From NCBI GenBank assembly GCA_965226805.1, contig CBDDDW010000028.1, positions 62,001-126,000 of the forward strand: a stretch of 64,000 nt of DNA, read 5' to 3'. Position 1 is the first letter of the stretch; every line of letters starts with the position of its first letter. This DNA comes from CBDDDW01 sp965226805 (GTDB taxonomy: Bacteria > Chloroflexota > Dehalococcoidia > Lucifugimonadales > JAGWBF01). The position numbers and the translations under genes were made by a program. The notes beneath the pieces are model-generated. The model saw only the letters and a list, made by a program, of their open reading frames with translations, had not been told where the DNA came from and searched no databases. Below are positions 9,088 to 17,982 of this stretch, in pieces.

Positions 9088-9724
9088 CCTGCACGAATCG
9101 GGGGGCTTCGCTATCCGAGACGGAGGGCTGCTTGCATACGCAAAGCACCCCGCCCGTCCGAGTCCTACTCGTCGGGCCTGTGGGCCATGCTATGTTTGGG
9201 CCGTCCCTATCGGTGCTTGCCAGAGGTCCCATGGTAATGGAAAGATGAAAATTCCTAAGAATACGGAACACCTGTCCTTATTCATAGGATATCACAAAAC
9301 ATAACACTAAGGAAGGATGGAGCTAGGGTAGGGGTCCTGTGCAGCGACGCTCATGCCTCTTGTTGTCGATCGGTCTACGCGAGCGCCATGCGCCTGGTGG
9401 TGGCTAGGCTAGGTCCAATAGTCTCCGCGTTTAGTGTGGGAGAGTGGGCACGATAGCGACAATGCTAGCATGGCCGGCAGTCATGTCATTAGCAGAGGAG
9501 GTGGGCGTGGTTCGACGAGCTCACCAAGAGCGGGGACAAGCTTGCCAGTCATTAGCCGCTGTCACTCTGAACCCGCCACGGGCGGGTGAAGAATCTGTGG
9601 CGGCCTAGCTCCCCCAGTGCCCCAGACCCTTCGCTTCGCTCAAGGGTGACAACACAATAACTTGAGATATCAGTTGACGACTCTATTGGAAAGGGGCCTG
9701 GGGGTGAGGGTACCCAGGACTGGT
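9088..9724. other. Gene-free gap with decayed repeat copies
   Basis: No coding region is supportable here. Positions 9510-9537 hold a decayed copy of the GGTTCGACAAGCTCACC repeat seen at 16252 and 60140. Positions 9553-9660 resemble the MITE-like element: CACTCTGAAC, GAAGAATCTG, then CTTCGCTTCGCTCAAGGGTGAC. The remainder shows no promoter or RNA gene that I can defend. Confidence 0.5.
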
Positions 9725-10553
9725 TCAGTCGCTGGAATTTACGCGCACTAGGTCGCCGACCTGGGCTTGTAACATATCGGCCGCGCTTCCGTTTCTTACC
9801 GATATTTCCAGGTTGCCATGGCTTCCTATTATAGCCATCACTGAGAGGCCCGCTTCGTAGGAGGAGCTCAGCCCAGTGATTAGGTGTCCCTTGACATAGA
9901 CGGTTATCGGTCCTTGGGCGGCCAAGAGATCCGCCGGGATATTGGTGATCAGGTTGCCGAAGCGGTCTGTGTGCACCACCTGGCCCACCAGTGCAGAGCC
10001 ATTACGGTAGGGCCGTTGGTGACTCAGCCAGGTGACACGTGAGGTCTCCCGGCCTAGCCGTTGGGCCGGGACTCCGTTGGACAGGTAGGCGGCCACTGGA
10101 GCGAAGATATCCCTACCGTGGAAGGTGGAACTGACCGGGTTGAGCCAGAATTCTTCGTTGTCAAGGTGATAAGCCTTGTAGCCTGGGGCTGGGGTGACCT
10201 GGCACCACTCTGATGTGTCTGGCTCTTCTTTGAAGCCTTCTGCCAGCACATAGGTGAGGATGCCGTTGTCGGGAGCAACGAACGAAGCGCGGGGCGTCAC
10301 AAGCAACAAAGCTTTCCGATCTGTGCCCACGCCAGGGTCTACGACGACTACGTGGATCGTACCTTTGGGGAAGTACCGGTGGCTGTTGCCGATGATAAAC
10401 GCCCCTTCCAAGATGGACTGGGGCTGAATGTGGTGGCTGATGTCTACGATGGAGGCTCTAGGGTTTATGCCCAGAATGACACCCTTCATCACGGCCACGT
10501 AGGGGTCCGCGGTGCCGAAATCGGTGGTGAGGGTGATCAGAGGAGCGTCCCAT
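9725..10553 (-). CDS. SAM hydroxide adenosyltransferase (DUF62/SAM chlorinase-fluorinase fold)
   Basis: Members of this family convert S-adenosylmethionine and water to adenosine and methionine. The core is clear: GVILGINPRASIVDISHHI, VVVVDPGVGTDRKALLL, APDNGILTYV, FHGRDIFAPVAAYLSNG and the C-terminal TDRFGNLITNI. The largest uninterrupted frame starts at 10498 and lacks the SAM-binding opening. Bases 10499-10550 encode the missing LITLTTDFGTADPYVAVMKG in the same frame, but the only nearby ATG (10551-10553) is one base out of frame. One extra G in ATGGGAC would explain this, and the family normally starts just before the TDFG motif. It is the last gene of the pcm/gatB/secG run, after a repeat-filled gap. 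Confidence 0.85.
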
Positions 10554-10618
10554 CCAACTTGAGACTTTCCCGGTGAAGGGTGGAGAATCCTTTCTCACCT
10601 CTTACTTGCCTAGTTCCC

Positions 10619-10702
10619 GCCCTTCGATAAGCTCAGCCCCTTCGACAGGCTCAGGATGAGCGTCCTAATAACCCGCTCATGGTGAGCCTGTCGAACCATG
10701 GG
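10619..10702. repeat. Dispersed palindromic repeat (CTTCGACAGGCTCAGG family)
   Basis: CCCTTCGATAAGCTCAG and CCCTTCGACAGGCTCAGG stand in tandem and are followed by the opposing arm GCTCATGGTGAGCCTGTCGAAC. Other copies are at 16219-16283, 59848-59880 with 60131-60155, and a decayed one at 9510. It fills most of the secG to SAM-hydrolase gap. Confidence 0.7.
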
Positions 10703-10731
10703 TTGCGCCAGGAGCAGGGCAAAAGAGGGTC

Positions 10732-10947
10732 CTAGGCGAAGTTAACGCTTATTATTGACATAACGAGGAACACGACAGCCAATATGATGGTGAACTGGAA
10801 CAGGGACTTCTCCAGGCCCCGCCTAGTGCGATAGCTGGCCTGGGCGCTTCCGAAGAGGCCCGAGCCTGTTTCCCTTACCTGCAGCAAAATTACCAGTACG
10901 AGGGTCAGGGATATGAGTAGCTGAATTATGTTGACGATGGTTTCCAA
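10732..10947 (-). CDS. secG: Preprotein translocase subunit SecG
   Basis: This is a 71-aa inner-membrane protein with two hydrophobic helices. The first is IIQLLISLTLVLVILLQV and the second TIILAVVFLVMSIISV. They are separated by the SecG loop RETGSGLFGSAQASYRTRRGLEK, which carries the family G-x-F-G-S pattern. SecG joins SecYE and stimulates SecA-driven export. It lies 15 bp downstream of gatB on the same strand, so cotranscription is likely. Confidence 0.93.
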   Translation of the reverse strand: METIVNIIQLLISLTLVLVILLQVRETGSGLFGSAQASYRTRRGLEKSLFQFTIILAVVFLVMSIISVNFA

Positions 10948-10962
10948 TGTAAGTGGTCCTAG

Positions 10963-12441
10963 CTATGAAGTCTTTACTGCCGACAGCTTCTCCGTGACGA
11001 GCTCGTTGACAAGGGCCGGCTTGGCCTTTCCATTGGTGATCTTCATCACCTGCCCCACCAGGAATTTAGCCGCGGTCTCCTTGCCCTTCAGGTAGTCGGC
11101 CACTGCCTGAGGATTGGAGTCGATGGCCTCATCCACCGCCGATGCCACCACCGCGGAGTCGCTTATCTGCACATATCCCCGCTCACTAACGATTTCGCCC
11201 AGAGGCCGGCCAGTGTTGAAGGACTCCTCGAGGACCGTTTTCGCCAGGTTGCCGCTCAAGGTGCCCGAGTCGATGAGCTCCACCAGCTCAACCAGGTGTG
11301 TCGGAGTAACCTTGGATTCGCTTAGGTCGATACCCCCGAGATTGAGAAGGCGACCCAGCTCCACCAGGATCCAGTTGCTGATAATCTTGGAGCGGCTGCT
11401 CAACATGGGAGGGTCAAAAAGTCTCGTGGCAAGGCAGGCCTCAAAGAAGTCGGCCGTGGCCCTGGAGCCGGTCAGCAGATTGGAGTCGTAGAAGGGCAGG
11501 CCGTACTGGTCCATGAAGCGCGCCCTCCGCTGGGCGGGCAACTCTGGGAGTTTGTCCCGTATCTCATCCACCCAAGCGGGGTCTATTACCAGAGGAGGCA
11601 GGTCGGGCTCTGGGAAGTAACGGTAATCGTGAGCATATTCTTTGCTACGGTGGGAGACAGTGGCGTTGCGCTCCTCTACCCATCCTCGGGTCTCCTGTGA
11701 CACCGTCCCGCCGTCCTTCACTATTCTAGTCTGGCGGTCCACCTCGTGGCTCAGGGCGTTGTACACCGCCCTGAAGCTGTTCATGTTCTTCACCTCTACC
11801 CGGCGCATGAGTTCTTTGGTACCCACGGGTCTGATGCTCACGTTGGCGTCGCAGCGGAAGCTCCCTTCCTGCATGTTGCCGGTCGAGACTCCCAGGTACT
11901 GCAAGATGGAGTGGATACTCGTGAGATACTCGCGTGCCTCTTCGGGGGAGCGCATGTCAGGCTCGCTCACGATCTCCATAAGTGGGACCCCGGAGCGGTT
12001 CACGTCTACCAGGCTATAGGGCTCTTGGCTGCCGTTTCTGACGTGCTGCAGCTTGGCTACGTCCTCCTCGAGGTGCACCCTCGTTACCCCAACCCGGTTG
12101 GTGTGGCCATTGGAGCCCACCTCCAGGAAACCGTCGAAGGCGATTGGGGTGTCGTACTGGGAAATCTGATAGCCCTTCATCAGGTCGGGATATGGGTAGT
12201 TCTTCCTGTCGAACTTGGTGTGGGAGGCGATCTCGCACCCGAGGGCCAGGCCCGTCATTATGGTGTACTCAACCGCCTTCTTGTTAATCACGGGCAGCAC
12301 TCCCGGCATGCCAAGGCACACGGGGCACACCAGGGTATTGGGTGGTGTGTCCTGGTAGTCTGCCCGGCAGGAACAGAACATCTTGCTCTGTGTCAGAAGC
12401 TGGACGTGGACTTCCAGGCCGATAATGGGCTCATATTCCAT
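10963..12441 (-). CDS. gatB: Aspartyl/glutamyl-tRNA amidotransferase subunit B
   Basis: GatB is the kinase/tRNA-binding subunit of GatCAB, which converts Glu-tRNA-Gln and Asp-tRNA-Asn to the amides. The start at 12441 gives the canonical MEYEPIIGLEVHVQLLTQSKMF; an upstream in-frame start at 12519 would add 26 non-conserved residues. The four-Cys zinc site is complete (FCSC, then LVCPVCLGMPG), and RKNYPYPDLMKGYQISQYD and NRSGVPLMEIVSEPD are family signatures. The C-terminal YqeY-like helical tail (VGQVMKITNGKAKPALVNELV) is present. Length of 492 aa is normal. gatA and gatC are not in the window. Confidence 0.96.
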   Translation of the reverse strand: MEYEPIIGLEVHVQLLTQSKMFCSCRADYQDTPPNTLVCPVCLGMPGVLPVINKKAVEYTIMTGLALGCEIASHTKFDRKNYPYPDLMKGYQISQYDTPIAFDGFLEVGSNGHTNRVGVTRVHLEEDVAKLQHVRNGSQEPYSLVDVNRSGVPLMEIVSEPDMRSPEEAREYLTSIHSILQYLGVSTGNMQEGSFRCDANVSIRPVGTKELMRRVEVKNMNSFRAVYNALSHEVDRQTRIVKDGGTVSQETRGWVEERNATVSHRSKEYAHDYRYFPEPDLPPLVIDPAWVDEIRDKLPELPAQRRARFMDQYGLPFYDSNLLTGSRATADFFEACLATRLFDPPMLSSRSKIISNWILVELGRLLNLGGIDLSESKVTPTHLVELVELIDSGTLSGNLAKTVLEESFNTGRPLGEIVSERGYVQISDSAVVASAVDEAIDSNPQAVADYLKGKETAAKFLVGQVMKITNGKAKPALVNELVTEKLSAVKTS

Positions 12442-12491
12442 TAGAACGTCAGTATAACAGTCCGCAGCGGCAGGTGACAACGGAAATGTGC

Positions 12492-13220
12492 TCAAAGTTC
12501 GCCGAAGTCCCCGGGCCATGCCTCCTTGTCTATCAGGGGGACAAAGCGGCAGGGGCCCAACATCCTCAGACTCGGGCCCTCGCTGGTCTTCAGGACCTTC
12601 ACAAGCTCTTGGTCCTTCAAGGTCCCAATCGGTATGACCATGCGACCCCCGAGGGCCATCTGGTCAAGCAGGCTGAGGGGCAACCTGGGCGCCGCCGCCG
12701 CTACGACGATGGCGTCGAAGGGCGCTTCCTCTGGGCAGCCCAAAGTGCCGCCCGCTGTCCGCACTATCACGTTGCTGCACTCAAGCTGCCGCAGCAGGTC
12801 CGCCGCGGCGTTCGCTAAGCTGGGGATCCGTTCCAAGCTCAAAACTCTGCCCTGGGGGACCAGGCGTGAAAGTATAGCGGCCTGGTACCCGCTGCCAGTG
12901 CCCAACTCCATGACCCTCTCCCTGCCTCTTAGCTCCAGAGCGCTGGTCATGAGTGCGACGATGAAGGGCTGGGAGATGGTCTGTCCGGCTCCGATCGGCT
13001 GAGCGGTGTCCTTGTAGGCCAGGTGGCGGCACTCGCGGCTCACGAAGAGCTCCCTGGGTACCTGTTCCATGGCGACAAGGACCTTTTCGTCGTTTATCTC
13101 ACCGCGAAGGTAACGGAAAAGCGCGCTCTTGTCTCGTTCGATGCTCATTTCCGACGCCTGTGCCCCATCTACTTTCACTATACCACGGCGGCCGGTGGCG
13201 AACAACTGCACTGGTGCCAT
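12492..13220 (-). CDS. pcm: Protein-L-isoaspartate O-methyltransferase
   Basis: Pcm methylates isoaspartyl residues in damaged proteins using SAM. The family core is present: MEQVPRELFV, PIGAGQTISQPFIVALMTSAL (substrate loop), then SAM motif I VMELGTGSGYQAAILS. LERIPSLA and FDAIVVAAAAPRLP follow. The GGAGG ribosome site 5 bp before the ATG at 13220 supports the long start. A shorter start at 13148 (MSIERDKSALF) would drop 24 non-conserved residues. It lies 50 bp upstream of gatB on the same strand and diverges from the siroheme decarboxylase gene. Confidence 0.92.
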   Translation of the reverse strand: MAPVQLFATGRRGIVKVDGAQASEMSIERDKSALFRYLRGEINDEKVLVAMEQVPRELFVSRECRHLAYKDTAQPIGAGQTISQPFIVALMTSALELRGRERVMELGTGSGYQAAILSRLVPQGRVLSLERIPSLANAAADLLRQLECSNVIVRTAGGTLGCPEEAPFDAIVVAAAAPRLPLSLLDQMALGGRMVIPIGTLKDQELVKVLKTSEGPSLRMLGPCRFVPLIDKEAWPGDFGEL

Positions 13221-13301
13221 AAGCGCCTCCGGAGGATGCAGGCGGATCGCGGGTCGCGCATCGTTCTGGTTATCGGCGGGCGAGCTACAAAGCCGTGTCT
13301 G

Positions 13302-13330
13302 TTGACCCCGAAGGGGCCGTATGTTAATCT
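13302..13330 (+). promoter_or_regulatory. Predicted sigma-70 promoter for the heme cluster
   Basis: TTGACC at 13302-13307 and TAATCT at 13325-13330 are separated by exactly 17 bp in the pcm/siroheme decarboxylase divergent gap. Predicted transcription would start near 13337, about 78 bp before the ATG at 13415. No riboswitch fold is evident in this leader. Confidence 0.45.
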
Positions 13331-13414
13331 TAGGATTGCATTTGAGGGTACCCGGACCAGTGTGGTACTCATTCGTACCCTTCCTGAATTCCCTTGGTGA
13401 TCAGAGGCGTGACC

Positions 13415-14425
13415 ATGCAAGAAATGGATCTCATAGACCGTAAGCTCCTTAACATAATCCAGACCAAATTCCCCCTGGTTGAGGAGCCGTACCGGAACGT
13501 GGCCGAGCAGCTTGGAATTGGCGAAGAGGAAGCCGTCGAGCGTCTCCGTGTGCTTCGGGGGAAAAACGTGGTGAGGCAAATCAGCGCCATCTTCGATACC
13601 CGGCGGCTCGGTTACAAGACCGCCCTCGTGGCCTCCGCGTTCGAGCCGGACAAGCTACATAAGGGAGCATTGAAGATCAACGAGCATCCGGGTGTGAGCC
13701 ACAATTATGCCAGAGAGGGTTCCTATTTCAATCTGTGGTTCACTCTGGCGGTGCCGCCCGGGGATAGCATAGAGGATACGGTCGAGGGAATGGCCCGGGA
13801 GACCGGCGCAGTCTCCACCCGCATCATGCCCACTATCCGGTTCTTCAAGATAGGCGTCAACTTCGACATGGTGGAGGAGAAAGGGGCAGCCTACAAGTAC
13901 TACAGCCCCGACGGCTACAACGAGGACGCCAAGCTGAAGAACTGGAACGTGGCCGTCCCCCTCAGTGACTTCGACCGGCAGGCTATCCGGGAGCTTCAGG
14001 AGGACCTGCCCATGGTCCCCAGACCCTTCGATGAAATGGCCGCTAGCCTGGGCGTCACCGTCCAGGGGCTTTTCGATATCGCACGGGAGTTTGAAGAGCG
14101 GGGCATCATGAGGCGGTTCAGTGCGGTCCTTTATCACCGGAAGGCCGGGTTCAAGGACAACGGAATGGGTGTGTGGAAGGTCCCTACGGACCGTTCTGAG
14201 GAGGTGGGCAAGAAGATGGCGGCCCATCCCGCCGTGACGCATTGCTACGAGCGGCCAACTTTTCCAGACTGGCCGTACACCCACTTCACGATGATCCACG
14301 CCACCACCAGGAAAGGCTGTGAGCAGGTGGCCGAGGAGATTCGAGAGAGTACAGGGATCGACGATTACATGATGCTGTACAGCACCCGTGAATATAAGAA
14401 AACCCGCGTAAGATACTTCGTCTAA
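13415..14425 (+). CDS. Fused siroheme decarboxylase (AhbA/AhbB-like, Lrp/AsnC fold)
   Basis: The 336-aa chain contains two tandem siroheme-decarboxylase units, each an AsnC-type winged helix plus a RAM-like ferredoxin domain. Unit 1 (about residues 1-150) has DLIDRKLLNIIQ, ISAIFDTRRLGYKTALVA and HPGVSHNYAREGSYFNLWFTL. Unit 2 (about 185-336) has DRQAIRELQ, FSAVLYHRKAGF and HPAVTHCYERPTFPDWPYTHFTMIHA. In Desulfovibrio and methanogens, AhbA and AhbB are separate subunits that turn siroheme into didecarboxysiroheme on the alternative heme route (or toward heme d1). The neighbours make siroheme, which supports this over a transcription-factor role. AGAGG 8 bp upstream favours the ATG at 13415 over the TTG at 13394. 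Databases often call such proteins Lrp/AsnC regulators. Confidence 0.88.
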   Translation: MQEMDLIDRKLLNIIQTKFPLVEEPYRNVAEQLGIGEEEAVERLRVLRGKNVVRQISAIFDTRRLGYKTALVASAFEPDKLHKGALKINEHPGVSHNYAREGSYFNLWFTLAVPPGDSIEDTVEGMARETGAVSTRIMPTIRFFKIGVNFDMVEEKGAAYKYYSPDGYNEDAKLKNWNVAVPLSDFDRQAIRELQEDLPMVPRPFDEMAASLGVTVQGLFDIAREFEERGIMRRFSAVLYHRKAGFKDNGMGVWKVPTDRSEEVGKKMAAHPAVTHCYERPTFPDWPYTHFTMIHATTRKGCEQVAEEIRESTGIDDYMMLYSTREYKKTRVRYFV

Positions 14426-14438
14426 GGGACATCTGGCG

Positions 14439-15095
14439 ATGGCGCCCTATTATCCCGTGTTTCTGGATTTGCGAGGAAGGGCGTGTGTCGTGATCGGCGG
14501 GGGCGAGGTGGCGGAGCGCAAGCTCCAGAATCTGTTGGAATGCGGCGCCGAGGTCACAGTTGTCAGCCCCGAGATTACCCCCGGCATTCGGGCGCTCTCA
14601 GAGAGTGGCGAGTTGCATTGGGAGTCCAGAGAATACGCTGAGGGCGACCTTAAGGACGTGTTTCTTGCGATCGCCGCCACTGATGTTAGGTCCGTGAACA
14701 AGGCTGTGGCAGCGGAGGCGGCCGGAGAAAAGGTGATTCTGAACGTGGCGGATAAGCCACACCTCTGCACGTTTATAGCTCCGGCTATAGTAAGGCGGGG
14801 AGAGGTAACGGTAGCCTTTTCCACCGGCGGCGCCAGCCCGGCGCTGGCCCGGAAGCTCAGAGAGTCTCTGGAGGGGAGCGACCTGCTGGAGTATGCCGAA
14901 CTGGCGGAGACTTTGTCCCAAGCACGGAAGAAGATGAAGCGCCTGGGTGCGGAGGTTCATCCGGACCGGTGGCAGGAGTGCATCAGCGCCGATTTGGTGG
15001 ACCTGGTAAAAATCGGCGAATCTCAGCAGGCCCTAGACACGCTCATGGGCAGGCTACTGGACGGGAGCCGGCAGGGGTCTGGGGCCTCCAGCTGA
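14439..15095 (+). CDS. Precorrin-2 dehydrogenase/sirohydrochlorin ferrochelatase (Met8/CysG-N type)
   Basis: The 218-aa protein uses NAD+ to oxidise precorrin-2 and may insert iron to give siroheme. The opening PVFLDLRGRACVVIGGGEVAERK is the Rossmann NAD site. NVADKPHLCTFIAPAIVRRGEVTVAFSTGGASPALARKLRE covers the dimerisation and chelatase region in two family signatures. It lacks the methyltransferase half of full CysG; that activity is in the gene at 16392. It starts 13 bp after the siroheme decarboxylase stop. The last 15 residues are Gly/Ser-rich and not conserved. Confidence 0.93.
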   Translation: MAPYYPVFLDLRGRACVVIGGGEVAERKLQNLLECGAEVTVVSPEITPGIRALSESGELHWESREYAEGDLKDVFLAIAATDVRSVNKAVAAEAAGEKVILNVADKPHLCTFIAPAIVRRGEVTVAFSTGGASPALARKLRESLEGSDLLEYAELAETLSQARKKMKRLGAEVHPDRWQECISADLVDLVKIGESQQALDTLMGRLLDGSRQGSGASS

Positions 15096-15215
15096 ACCTC
15101 CACACGCGGTGGCTGGGCCCCCTCCGACTCGACGCAAACCGCTAACGTCTAGGAGTATCGTCCTTCTTATCCCTCGCGTTATTTCCCCATGTTACGTTGT
15201 GAGAGGGCTCGGCAG

Positions 15216-16166
15216 ATGGAAAGTCCCAAAACCCAATCGAGAGTCACAGGAGTGAAGAGAAAGCTTCTGGTGGGCAGCCGCGGCAGCAGCCTCGCCCTTC
15301 GGCAGACAGAAGAGGTCCTAGAGCGGTTGAGGGCCCTGCACGGCGAAACAACGGATTTCGAGGTGCGTACTGTTATCACCAGCGGCGATGCCGCTCCCGA
15401 AGCACCCCTTGCCAGTCTGGACCAGGGAATATTCGTTAGTGAAATCGAGCGGGCTCTGCTGGAGGGCAAGATCGCCTTGGCAGTGCACAGCCTGAAGGAC
15501 ATGACCACCGAGGTACCCGAAGGGCTGGTCATAGGCGCGGTGTGCAGGCGCCTGGATGCCAGAGACGTCCTCGTGAACCGCTGGGATTGCTCGCTGGAAG
15601 AGCTGCCCGCCGGGGCTAGGATAGGGACCAGCAGCCCTCGACGCGCAGCCCAGCTCAAGTCCCTCCGTCCGGACGTGGAGGCTCTGCCTATCAGGGGCAA
15701 CGTTGAAACCCGGACGCGTAAGGCCAGAGGTCCCGACTACGACGGGGCCATCCTGGCGGCAGCGGGGATTATCCGATTGGGCATGGAAGATCAAGTCGCC
15801 GAGTACCTGTCGCCGGGTGACTTTGTGCCCGCTCCTGGACAGGGCGCCCTGGCCGTAGAGTTACGCCGGGACGATGGGGAGACGAGGGCCCTCATGGGTG
15901 GCATCGAGCACCCTCCCACGAGGCGGGACGTGACTGCCGAGCGGGCCTTTCTGCAGGCGTTAGGTGGTGGTTGCCGGGTACCGGCAGGCGCCTATGCCCG
16001 GTCCGACGGAGAGACTATGGTGCTCACCGTGTTCCTCGCCTCACCGGATGGGAGCAAGGTAGTTAAGTCCAAATTCAGGGGCAGGGCTAATAATCCTCAC
16101 GAGGTGGCCCTCGACGCCTACCAGGGGCTTATCGAACGAGGTGCCAAGAGCCTCCTGGAGGGGTGA
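15216..16166 (+). CDS. hemC: Porphobilinogen deaminase (hydroxymethylbilane synthase)
   Basis: HemC joins four porphobilinogens into hydroxymethylbilane. Family signatures are present: KLLVGSRGSSLALRQTEEV, the loop LDQGIFVSEIERALLEGKIALAVHSLKDM with the catalytic Asp upstream and HSLKDM, IGTSSPRRAAQL, and FVPAPGQGALAVE. The cofactor-binding Cys lies in GGGCRVPAGAYA, where dipyrromethane attaches. Three starts are possible: 15189 ATG, 15216 ATG, or GTG 15252 (AGGA just upstream, beginning KRKLLVGS). The conserved part starts at KLLVG, so the long N-terminus is doubtful. It lies 93-120 bp after the precorrin-2 dehydrogenase gene. Confidence 0.94.
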   Translation: MESPKTQSRVTGVKRKLLVGSRGSSLALRQTEEVLERLRALHGETTDFEVRTVITSGDAAPEAPLASLDQGIFVSEIERALLEGKIALAVHSLKDMTTEVPEGLVIGAVCRRLDARDVLVNRWDCSLEELPAGARIGTSSPRRAAQLKSLRPDVEALPIRGNVETRTRKARGPDYDGAILAAAGIIRLGMEDQVAEYLSPGDFVPAPGQGALAVELRRDDGETRALMGGIEHPPTRRDVTAERAFLQALGGGCRVPAGAYARSDGETMVLTVFLASPDGSKVVKSKFRGRANNPHEVALDAYQGLIERGAKSLLEG

Positions 16167-16245
16167 TCTAGTACTCAATTGGATAAGTCCGCGTACAGGA
16201 AAATCAGTAGCTGGCCCGCTTACCCTGAGCCTGTTGAAGGGCGAG

Positions 16246-16283
16246 CCGCTCGTGGTTCGACAAGCTCACCATGAGCGGTTTTT
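16246..16283 (+). terminator. Repeat-derived hairpin with T-run after hemC
   Basis: CCGCTC at 16246-16251 pairs with GAGCGG at 16273-16278, extended inside by TGG/CCA, and is followed by five Ts at 16279-16283. The sequence is a copy of the dispersed CTTCGACAAGCTCA repeat family, so a mobile repeat appears to supply an intrinsic-terminator shape inside the tetrapyrrole cluster. The next gene on the same strand starts 109 bp later. Confidence 0.5.
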
Positions 16284-16391
16284 GTTGCCGCGCTTTTCGC
16301 AAGCAAGTACTCGCTGATACGCCGAGACTTTAAGGGAACGGCGGATGATCTCGTGCCGGGCATCTCTGTAGCAGCAAGAGTGAGGTAGCTG

Positions 16392-17924
16392 TTGAAAGGT
16401 AAGGTGTACCTGGTAGGCGCAGGGCCCGGAGACCCGGGGCTCATTACCGTCAAAGGCCTTCGCTGCCTGCAAGAGGCCGGCGTGGTCGTGTATGACCGGC
16501 TGGTAGACAAGCGCCTTCTGGACCTGGCGAAGGAGGGGGCTGAGCTCGTGTCCGTGGGCAAAGGCCCCGGCCAGCGGGAGATGGAGCAGGAGGAGATCAA
16601 CAAATACCTGGTGGAGAAGGCCTTGGAGGGCAAGGTAGTCTTGCGGCTCAAAGGTGGAGACCCCTTCGTTTTCGGGCGTGGCGGTGAGGAGGCCGGAGTG
16701 CTGGCCCGCGCCTGTGTCCCCTACGAGGTGGTGCCGGGGGTCAGTTCAGCTGTCGCCGCGCCCGCCTACGCCGGGATCCCCCTCACCCACCGTGACCTGG
16801 CGTCCTCCTTCACGGTCGTGACGGGAAGCGAGGACCCGTCCAAAGAAGGGACTGCTGTCCGGTGGGATTTACTCGCCCGCGCCGGGGGTACCCTGGTAGT
16901 CCTAATGGGCTGGAGAGCACTGGGCACAATCACTGAGGCCCTCGTCAGTGGGGGGATGGAGCCTTTGACGCCGGTGGCACTTGTGCAGTGGGGCACTGAA
17001 CCATACCAGGTTACCGTGATAGGCAGCCTGGACGACATTGTCCAACGTGCCGGAGCTGCCGGCCTCAGTCCGCCGATCGTCGCCGTGATCGGTCCAGTGG
17101 TGGACCTGCGGCGAGAGCTGAGGTGGTTCGAAGACCGGCCCTTGTTGGGGAAGCGGGTCCTGGTGACACGCTCCCGAAGGCAGGCTTCCACCTTGAGCCG
17201 GATACTGGCCGAAGAGGGTGCTGAGCCTGTGGAAGTACCCACCATCGAGATCGCGAACCTGGAAGACTACACCCAGTTGGATAGCGCTATTGAGTCACTG
17301 GGCGGGTATGGCTGGGTTATTTTCACCAGTGCCAACGGGGTCGAGGCGTTCTTTGGGCGGATGGCCCAGCTAGGGCGCGATACGAGAATCCTCGGTGGAT
17401 TGAAGGTGGGCGCCATCGGGCCCGCGACCGCAGAGGCACTAGCGCAGTACGGGATCGTACCCGACCTCGTGCCCTCCGAGTTCGTCTCCGAGGCCGTGGT
17501 CACCGCAATGGCGGACCGCGAGATTAAGGGCGTTCGGGTACTGCTCCCTCGGGCCGACATTGGGAGAGATGATCTGGCGGATGGGCTGGCCCGGCTGGGC
17601 GCTCAGGTCGACTCCATCGCGGTCTACCGGACGGTCTTACCCCAGGCCTCCAGGGATATCGCCCTTGGGATTCTCAAGGACGGGTCCGCTGACGTGCTCA
17701 CGTTTACGAGCTCCTCGACGGTCGTCAACCTCCTGAATTTGCTGGATGGGAACGTTTCCCTTATGGAAGGTGTGAAGGTCGCGTGTATCGGCCCCATCAC
17801 GGCCAGGTCTGCCCAGGAGTTGGGCCTTCAAGTAGATATAATGGCCCAGGAGTACACGGTTCCAGGGCTGGTGCGCGCCATCAAGGAATATTATTGCGAC
17901 CACAATGCCCAGGCTGTCCAGTGA
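16392..17924 (+). CDS. cobA-hemD: Uroporphyrinogen-III C-methyltransferase/uroporphyrinogen-III synthase fusion
   Basis: The 510-aa chain carries two enzymes. Residues 1-245 are SUMT: VYLVGAGPGDPGLITVKG, VVYDRLVD, the GKGPGQ loop, LRLKGGDPFVFGRGGEE and VVPGVSSAVAAPAYAGIPLTHR, making precorrin-2 from uroporphyrinogen III with two SAM. Residues 255-500 are HemD, which cyclises hydroxymethylbilane: KRVLVTRSRRQAS, WVIFTSANGVEAFF, AIGPATAEAL, and ADVLTFTSSSTVVNLL. The fusion is common in Gram-positives and Chloroflexota and couples heme and siroheme branches. A TTG start at 16392 directly precedes KGKVYLVG. hemC lies upstream and hemB downstream. Confidence 0.95.
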   Translation: MKGKVYLVGAGPGDPGLITVKGLRCLQEAGVVVYDRLVDKRLLDLAKEGAELVSVGKGPGQREMEQEEINKYLVEKALEGKVVLRLKGGDPFVFGRGGEEAGVLARACVPYEVVPGVSSAVAAPAYAGIPLTHRDLASSFTVVTGSEDPSKEGTAVRWDLLARAGGTLVVLMGWRALGTITEALVSGGMEPLTPVALVQWGTEPYQVTVIGSLDDIVQRAGAAGLSPPIVAVIGPVVDLRRELRWFEDRPLLGKRVLVTRSRRQASTLSRILAEEGAEPVEVPTIEIANLEDYTQLDSAIESLGGYGWVIFTSANGVEAFFGRMAQLGRDTRILGGLKVGAIGPATAEALAQYGIVPDLVPSEFVSEAVVTAMADREIKGVRVLLPRADIGRDDLADGLARLGAQVDSIAVYRTVLPQASRDIALGILKDGSADVLTFTSSSTVVNLLNLLDGNVSLMEGVKVACIGPITARSAQELGLQVDIMAQEYTVPGLVRAIKEYYCDHNAQAVQ

Positions 17925-17982
17925 GCTGTCTTGAGCAGTCTATTATCTTGGTGTAGAGAGAGTTGGTAAGGGGTGAGTTGAG

